Below, piece by piece: positions 6,855 through 9,710 of a DNA stretch of 9,710 nt; within the stretch, counting starts at the first letter, position 1; each line of letters starts with the position of its first letter. The stretch spans positions 1 through 9,710 of the forward strand of contig DASZZY010000169.1 in NCBI GenBank assembly GCA_036260395.1. Direction: 5' to 3'. This DNA is from DASZZY01 sp036260395. GTDB lineage: Bacteria; Actinomycetota; UBA4738; CALAEC01. The position numbers and the translations under genes were made by a program. The notes under the pieces were generated by a model that saw nothing but the letters and a program-made list of their open reading frames with translations, was not told the origin of the DNA and did no database searches.

Positions 6855-7405
6855 CCGCCGTCCGAGTCGTCGTCGCCGGAGCCGGAGCCGCTGTTCGGAC
6901 CGGGGCCGCTGTTCGGACCGGGACCGCTGTTGGAGCCGCTGTCCGAGCTGCCCGGTCCGCTGTTCGGGCCGGGACCGCTGTTCGGGCCGGGACCGCTGTT
7001 GTCCGGCGAATCGGCGGTGTCGACGGTGTCGACGGTGTCCGGCGTCACGGTATCCGGGGTGTCGGGCGTATCGGGGGTCGCCGGCGTGTCCGGCGTCACG
7101 GTGTCGGGCGTCGCGGTATCCGGGGTGACGGTGTGGGGGCCGTCCGTACCGACGTCCGATGAGCCGGCCGTGGAGTCCAGGGAGTCGCCGAGGACGGATG
7201 CGTCCGCGTTCCCCTGGACCGTCTGGCCCTCGATGTCGAGCCCGACGTCGTTCGAGGACCGCCCGCTCAACTCGACCGCTCCGGGCGACTCCTCGCCCCC
7301 GATCGCCGCGGCGGAGGCGGCCCCGATCCCGATGGCGGCGCCGCCCGCCACGAACCTGGCCGTCCGGGTCCGGATCACTCGCCCCATCGTGGAGAACAAG
7401 CCCAT
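6851..7405 (-). CDS. Protein A: membrane-anchored low-complexity Thr/Pro/Asp and Asn/Ser/Gly/Pro repeat protein
   Basis: A 184-residue unrecognised protein and first gene of the operon. A basic N-terminus (Arg9, Arg12, Arg14, Arg17) precedes a hydrophobic Gly/Ala segment at about 17-36, so the bulk should lie outside the membrane. Residues 37-90 are mixed and polar. Residues 92-131 are TPDT repeats, 136-174 are NSGPGP repeats, and the end is acidic (DDDSDGG). There is no Cys and no sign of an enzyme. The order anchor, then linker, then acidic repeats parallels protein B, though the repeat sequences differ. The ATG at 7405 has a strong GGAAGGAGGAGG just before it. The TGA overlaps the phosphotransferase start. 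Role unknown; an extracellular disordered tether, cation-binding tail or wall-spanning linker is possible (inference). Confidence 0.75.
   Translation of the reverse strand: MGLFSTMGRVIRTRTARFVAGGAAIGIGAASAAAIGGEESPGAVELSGRSSNDVGLDIEGQTVQGNADASVLGDSLDSTAGSSDVGTDGPHTVTPDTATPDTVTPDTPATPDTPDTPDTVTPDTVDTVDTADSPDNSGPGPNSGPGPNSGPGSSDSGSNSGPGPNSGPGPNSGSGSGDDDSDGG
6884..7000 (-). repeat. 18-bp coding repeats (NSGPGP units)
   Basis: Two clusters of NSGPGP-coding 18-bp units, separated by a short SSDSGS-type break, cover residues 136-174 of protein A. On the plus strand the unit reads about ccgctgttcgggccggga. All are multiples of three, so length changes keep the frame. Confidence 0.8.
7013..7132 (-). 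repeat. Degenerate TPDT/VDT coding repeats
   Basis: Residues 92-131 of protein A are built of TPDTVTPDT, TPDTPDT and VDTVDT variants. On the plus strand they appear as runs of gtgtcggg/gtatcggg-type units of 9-15 bp. The units are more diverged than the NSGPGP block, suggesting an older expansion. Confidence 0.7.
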
Positions 7406-7423
7406 GTGCCCTCCTCCTTCCGG

Positions 7424-7440
7424 AGCGGCGCCGTGCCGCT
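7424..7440 (-). other. Hairpin next to the protein A ribosome binding site
   Basis: On the minus strand AGCGGC and GCCGCT form a perfect 6-bp stem with a 5-nt loop. It ends 2-3 nt before the GGAAGGAGGAGG ribosome binding site. If transcribed it would lie in the 5' leader of the operon. It could affect initiation of translation, or be chance at this GC content. Confidence 0.35.
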
Positions 7441-7464
7441 CACACCGAGATGGTGGATCCGCGA

Positions 7465-7503
7465 GGTGAGCCGGCGCTGAGAACGGGGTGAGGGTTCGTT
7501 CAG
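7465..7503. promoter_or_regulatory. Four 11-bp-phased hexamers, probable OmpR-type regulator array
   Basis: On the plus strand GGTGAG (7465), GCTGAG (7476), GGTGAG (7487) and GTTCAG (7498) start at exact 11-bp intervals; on the minus strand they read CTCACC, CTCAGC, CTCACC and CTGAAC. Direct repeats one helical turn apart are the hallmark of tandem OmpR/PhoB-type dimer sites. The array lies 60 bp before protein A and 74 bp before the capA-like gene, and the operon encodes such a regulator. Autoregulation is therefore likely, and control of the divergent gene is possible (both inference). Confidence 0.6.
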
Positions 7504-7511
7504 GTTTCCGA

Positions 7512-7527
7512 CGGATCTGGAGATCCG
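7512..7527. promoter_or_regulatory. 16-bp inverted repeat in the divergent region
   Basis: CGGATCT and AGATCCG are perfect 7-bp arms around a 2-nt GG centre. The repeat lies upstream of the capA-like gene and beside the phased hexamers. It could be an operator for a dimeric regulator. The arms are short and no regulator is implied, so this is tentative. Confidence 0.35.
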
Positions 7528-7576
7528 GCGCCTCGCCGCGCGTACCCTGGTGCCCCGTCTCGGGGAGGGGATCCCA

Positions 7577-8653
7577 TTGCGTGGTCGACATCGCGCGCCT
7601 CCGCGCGCACCGGTGGGCAGGGCCCTGCTCGTGCTGGCCGGCGTCGCGGCCGGCACGGCCGGGTTCGCGTTCCGCGGCGACATCGCCTCGTTCCTGGATG
7701 AACGGGCGACGTCCCGCGCCGCGGCGGCGCCCGACCCGCCGATCCCCGCACCCGTGCCGACGCCCTCCGCCGATCCCTCCACGCCGGCCCCGCCCCGCGG
7801 CCGCCTGGTCATCCACGGGACGGGCGACGTCAACCTCGACCCCTCGTACATCCCGGCGCTGGCCGCGAACGGGTACGGGCACGCGTGGTCCGGGCTCGAC
7901 GGCCTCTTCGAGCGCGACGACCTGACGGTGGTCAACCTGGAGTGCGCCGTGTCGGAGCTCGGCGCGCCGATCCCCGATAAGGAGTTCACGTTCCGCGCGC
8001 CGCCCGAGGCGCTGGCGCCGATGGCCGCGGCCGGCGTGGAGGTGGCGAACCTGGCCAACAACCATTCCGGCGACCTCGGGCCCGACGCCCTGGTGGACAC
8101 CCGGCGCAACGTCATCGACGTGGGGATCGCGCCGGTCGGGGCGGGGATGGACGGCCGGCAGGCCTACCGCCCGGCGATGTTCCGGGTGGACGGATGGAAG
8201 GTGGCCGTCCTCGGGTTCGGGGGCGTGATCCCCCACGGAGGATGGCTCGCGGGCCGGGACCACCCCGGCATGGCGGACGGCGACTCCATCCCGGAGATGG
8301 TGGCCGCGGTCCGCGAGGCCGAGCGTCGGGCCGACGTCGTCGTGGTCACGATCCACTGGGGAACCGAGCTGGCCACGACCCCGGATCCGGAGGACGTGGA
8401 GCGGGCGCACGCCCTGATCCGGGCGGGGGCCGATGCGATCTTCGGGCACCACGCCCACCGGCTCCAGCCGCTCGACACCTACCGCGGGCGGCCGATCTTC
8501 TGGGGTCTTGGCAACTTCGTCTGGCCCAACCTGTCCCACGAGGGCTCCACGACCGCCGTGGCGGAGGTCACCGTTCGTCCGGGAGGTGGAATCGCCGGGC
8601 GCCTGATCCCGGCTTACATCGAATCCCCGGGCCACCCCGTCCTGGTCGACTAA
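7577..8653 (+). CDS. Exported CapA-family (poly-gamma-glutamate synthesis type) metallophosphatase-like protein
   Basis: A 358-residue protein of the CapA/PgsA family, which has a calcineurin-like phosphoesterase fold. A basic N-terminus precedes a hydrophobic stretch at about 15-33, a membrane anchor or signal. A Pro/Ala-rich linker (48-75) follows, then the domain with GDVNLD (83-88), NLEC (120-123), NNHSGD (161-166), HWGTE (260-264), GHHAHRLQP (290-298) and GLGNFVW (310-316); these Asp, Glu, Asn and His residues form the metal site. Family members act at the cell surface in poly-gamma-glutamate or capsule handling, but no capB/capC gene is here, so the substrate is open. I chose TTG at 7577 because GGGGAGGGG lies 6 nt before it; GTG at 7550 would add nine residues and has no such site. 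It is divergent from the five-gene operon and 33 bp before the MtrA-like gene. Confidence 0.88.
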   Translation: MRGRHRAPPRAPVGRALLVLAGVAAGTAGFAFRGDIASFLDERATSRAAAAPDPPIPAPVPTPSADPSTPAPPRGRLVIHGTGDVNLDPSYIPALAANGYGHAWSGLDGLFERDDLTVVNLECAVSELGAPIPDKEFTFRAPPEALAPMAAAGVEVANLANNHSGDLGPDALVDTRRNVIDVGIAPVGAGMDGRQAYRPAMFRVDGWKVAVLGFGGVIPHGGWLAGRDHPGMADGDSIPEMVAAVREAERRADVVVVTIHWGTELATTPDPEDVERAHALIRAGADAIFGHHAHRLQPLDTYRGRPIFWGLGNFVWPNLSHEGSTTAVAEVTVRPGGGIAGRLIPAYIESPGHPVLVD

Positions 8654-8682
8654 CCGGCGAGCGGCTCCCGAGCGGAGCGTCC

Positions 8683-8688
8683 GATAAT
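8683..8688 (+). promoter_or_regulatory. Possible -10 element before or within the MtrA-like gene start
   Basis: GATAAT at 8683-8688 is a good -10 match in a GC-rich setting. Initiation 7-8 bp later would fall on the ATG at 8696, giving a leaderless mRNA. No convincing -35 lies 17-18 bp upstream. Confidence 0.35.
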
Positions 8689-9388
8689 GCGCTCGATGAA
8701 CGGCCAGGTGGTCCTGATGGTGGACGACGACGCCAGGCTGCGGGAGATCGTCACGATGGCGCTGGAGGGCGAGGGCTACCGGGTCCTCGGGGCCGGGTCG
8801 GCGGAGGAGGCCGTCGAGGCCATCGAACGCGGGAAGCCGGACCTGCTGATCCTCGACGTGATGCTCCCGGGCGGCGACGGGTTCGAGCTGTGTCGCGACA
8901 TCCGGACCCGCAACCCCCTGCCGATCCTGATGCTCACGGCGAAGACCGACACGGTCGACGTGGTCGTGGGGCTCGAGTCCGGCGCCGACGACTACGTCAC
9001 CAAGCCGTTCGTGACCAAGGAGCTGGTCGCCCGGATCCGGGCGCTCCTCCGGCGCAGCCGGGCGCCGGAGCCGGAGCCCCCGCGCATCGCCGTCGGCGAG
9101 CTGGAGATCGAGCCCGCGGCCGCCACGGTCACCAAGCGGGGGCAGCCGGTCCGCCTGACGAAGACGGAATTCAAGCTGTTGCTGGCGCTGGCCTCGCGCC
9201 CCGGCCAGGTGTTCACCCGCGAGGTGCTCCTCCAGCAGGTGTGGGAGTACGACTACTTCGGCGACTCGCGGCTCGTGGATGTCCACGTCCGTCGCCTCCG
9301 GGGCAAGATCGAGGACGACGCCGGGAATCCCCGGATCGTCCAGACCGTCCGGGGCCTCGGCTACAAGGTAGCGGCGGAGGCCCCGTGA
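8687..9388 (+). CDS. MtrA-like OmpR-family response regulator
   Basis: A 233-residue response regulator. The receiver has the acidic cluster Asp13-15, phosphoacceptor Asp57 (LILDVMLPGGDG), Thr84 and Lys106 (TKPF); a winged-helix domain follows, ending in RIVQTVRGLGYKV. The stretches MLTAKTDTVDVVVGLESGAD and VFTREVLLQQVWEY closely resemble actinobacterial MtrA, a regulator of cell-wall and division genes. True orthology is unproven because the mtrA neighbour lpqB would lie beyond the window. Two starts compete: ATG 8687 with GGAG 9 nt upstream, and ATG 8696, which would be leaderless from the GATAAT and gives MNGQVVLMVDDD, nearer the usual N-terminus. It overlaps the next kinase gene by GTGA at 9385-9388. 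It may be co-transcribed with the capA-like gene 33 bp upstream. Confidence 0.92.
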   Translation: MRSMNGQVVLMVDDDARLREIVTMALEGEGYRVLGAGSAEEAVEAIERGKPDLLILDVMLPGGDGFELCRDIRTRNPLPILMLTAKTDTVDVVVGLESGADDYVTKPFVTKELVARIRALLRRSRAPEPEPPRIAVGELEIEPAAATVTKRGQPVRLTKTEFKLLLALASRPGQVFTREVLLQQVWEYDYFGDSRLVDVHVRRLRGKIEDDAGNPRIVQTVRGLGYKVAAEAP

Positions 9389-9710
9389 GCCGGGCGCGCG
9401 CCCGCCCGGATCGCCGGCGGGGGATCGGCCTCCGCCTGCGGATCACGATCGCCTTCCTGGGTGGGGCCCTGGCCGTCTCGACCCTGGTGGCCGGGACCAC
9501 GTACGTCCTGGCCGAGCGATACCTGTCCCGCCAGCGGGTGGACGACTCGGTGGAGCAGGCGTTCGACAGCCTTCGCGACGCGCTCCGGTACCTGGCCCAG
9601 CCGGAGGAGGAGATCTCGCTCAACGAGCTGATCCGGACGTTGGAGGCCCACGGGGGCGAGGCCCTGGTCATGAACGGCGACACGCCGTTCTCGACGTCGC
9701 TCGACGTCAC
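9385..9710 (+). CDS. Sensor histidine kinase, N-terminal part (3' cut by window end)
   Basis: An open frame beginning at GTG 9385 runs to the window end (108 codons). It overlaps the regulator's TGA by 4 nt, and GGAGG lies 4 nt before it. The N-terminus is strongly basic (RARARPDRRR), followed by a membrane segment at about residues 20-42 and then the start of an extracytoplasmic domain with acidic/amphipathic stretches (VDDSVEQAFDSLRDALRYL). The position after an MtrA-like regulator and this layout fit an MtrB-type sensor kinase. None of the HAMP, His or ATPase motifs is inside the window, so the assignment rests on context and topology. Confidence 0.8.
   Translation, partial: MSRARARPDRRRGIGLRLRITIAFLGGALAVSTLVAGTTYVLAERYLSRQRVDDSVEQAFDSLRDALRYLAQPEEEISLNELIRTLEAHGGEALVMNGDTPFSTSLDV

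Noticed and set aside
5565..7469. A 634-codon plus-strand open frame ending in PGPLFGPGPLFGPG-type repeats
   Set aside because: It is antisense to the phosphotransferase and protein A. Its repeats mirror the protein A repeats, and its codon pattern is that of a complementary-strand shadow.
7543..7548. TACCCT as the -10 of the capA-like gene
   Set aside because: It fits TAnnnT, but no -35 is visible at 17-18 bp, and such hexamers are frequent; not strong enough to list as a promoter.
6851..9286. An 811-codon open frame on the minus strand running antisense to the regulator and capA-like genes into protein A
   Set aside because: Only its last 184 codons, from the ATG at 7405, have a ribosome binding site and sensible composition. 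The rest is Arg/His/Gly-rich shadow opposite two well-identified genes, as expected where stops are rare at high GC.

Overview
The window is very GC-rich, with coding sequence on both strands almost end to end, GTG and other non-ATG starts, and many 4-nt start/stop overlaps. An MtrA-like response regulator, a CapA-family protein and apparently leaderless promoters all point to an uncultured or little-studied high-GC Gram-positive (Actinomycetota-like) bacterium. The phylum is inferred from gene content, not from a marker gene.

Layout. (1) 1-709, plus: the 3' part of a membrane site-2-protease-type (M50) metalloprotease with paired CBS domains, cut by the window edge. (2) 718-2966, plus: a three-gene unit of TetR-family regulator, diiron ferritin-like/R2-like protein and hotdog thioesterase. 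Its genes are joined by ATGA and GTGA overlaps and preceded by a promoter buried in a 31-bp near-palindrome. The -10 lies so close to the ATG that the mRNA is probably leaderless, and the palindrome is the obvious autoregulatory operator. (3) 2967-3030: a short convergent gap. (4) 7405 down to 3031, minus: a five-gene operon, in transcription order a membrane-anchored low-complexity protein (A), an APH-like phosphotransferase, an OmpR-family response regulator (probable CTG start), a second membrane-anchored acidic Ser/Gly repeat protein (B), and a sensor histidine kinase. Neighbouring genes overlap by 4 nt or lie 10 nt apart. (5) 7406-7576: a divergent regulatory region with four hexamers exactly 11 bp apart (a likely OmpR-type binding array), a 16-bp inverted repeat and a hairpin beside the protein A ribosome binding site. 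(6) 7577-8653, plus: an exported CapA-family metallophosphatase-like protein. (7) 8687-9710, plus: an MtrA-like response regulator and the start of its partner histidine kinase, cut by the window end.

How it may work together: the minus-strand operon is the least ordinary part. A standard sensor kinase/regulator pair is co-translated with an unusual phosphotransferase that appears to carry a duplicated N-lobe, and with two small membrane-tethered proteins whose tails are acidic, disordered repeats. The tails would suit sensing or buffering of cations or envelope state, but that is inference. The 11-bp-phased array upstream fits autoregulation by the operon's own regulator, and possibly control of the divergent capA-like gene. 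The TetR/diiron/thioesterase unit looks like a self-regulated acyl-modifying pathway of unknown substrate.
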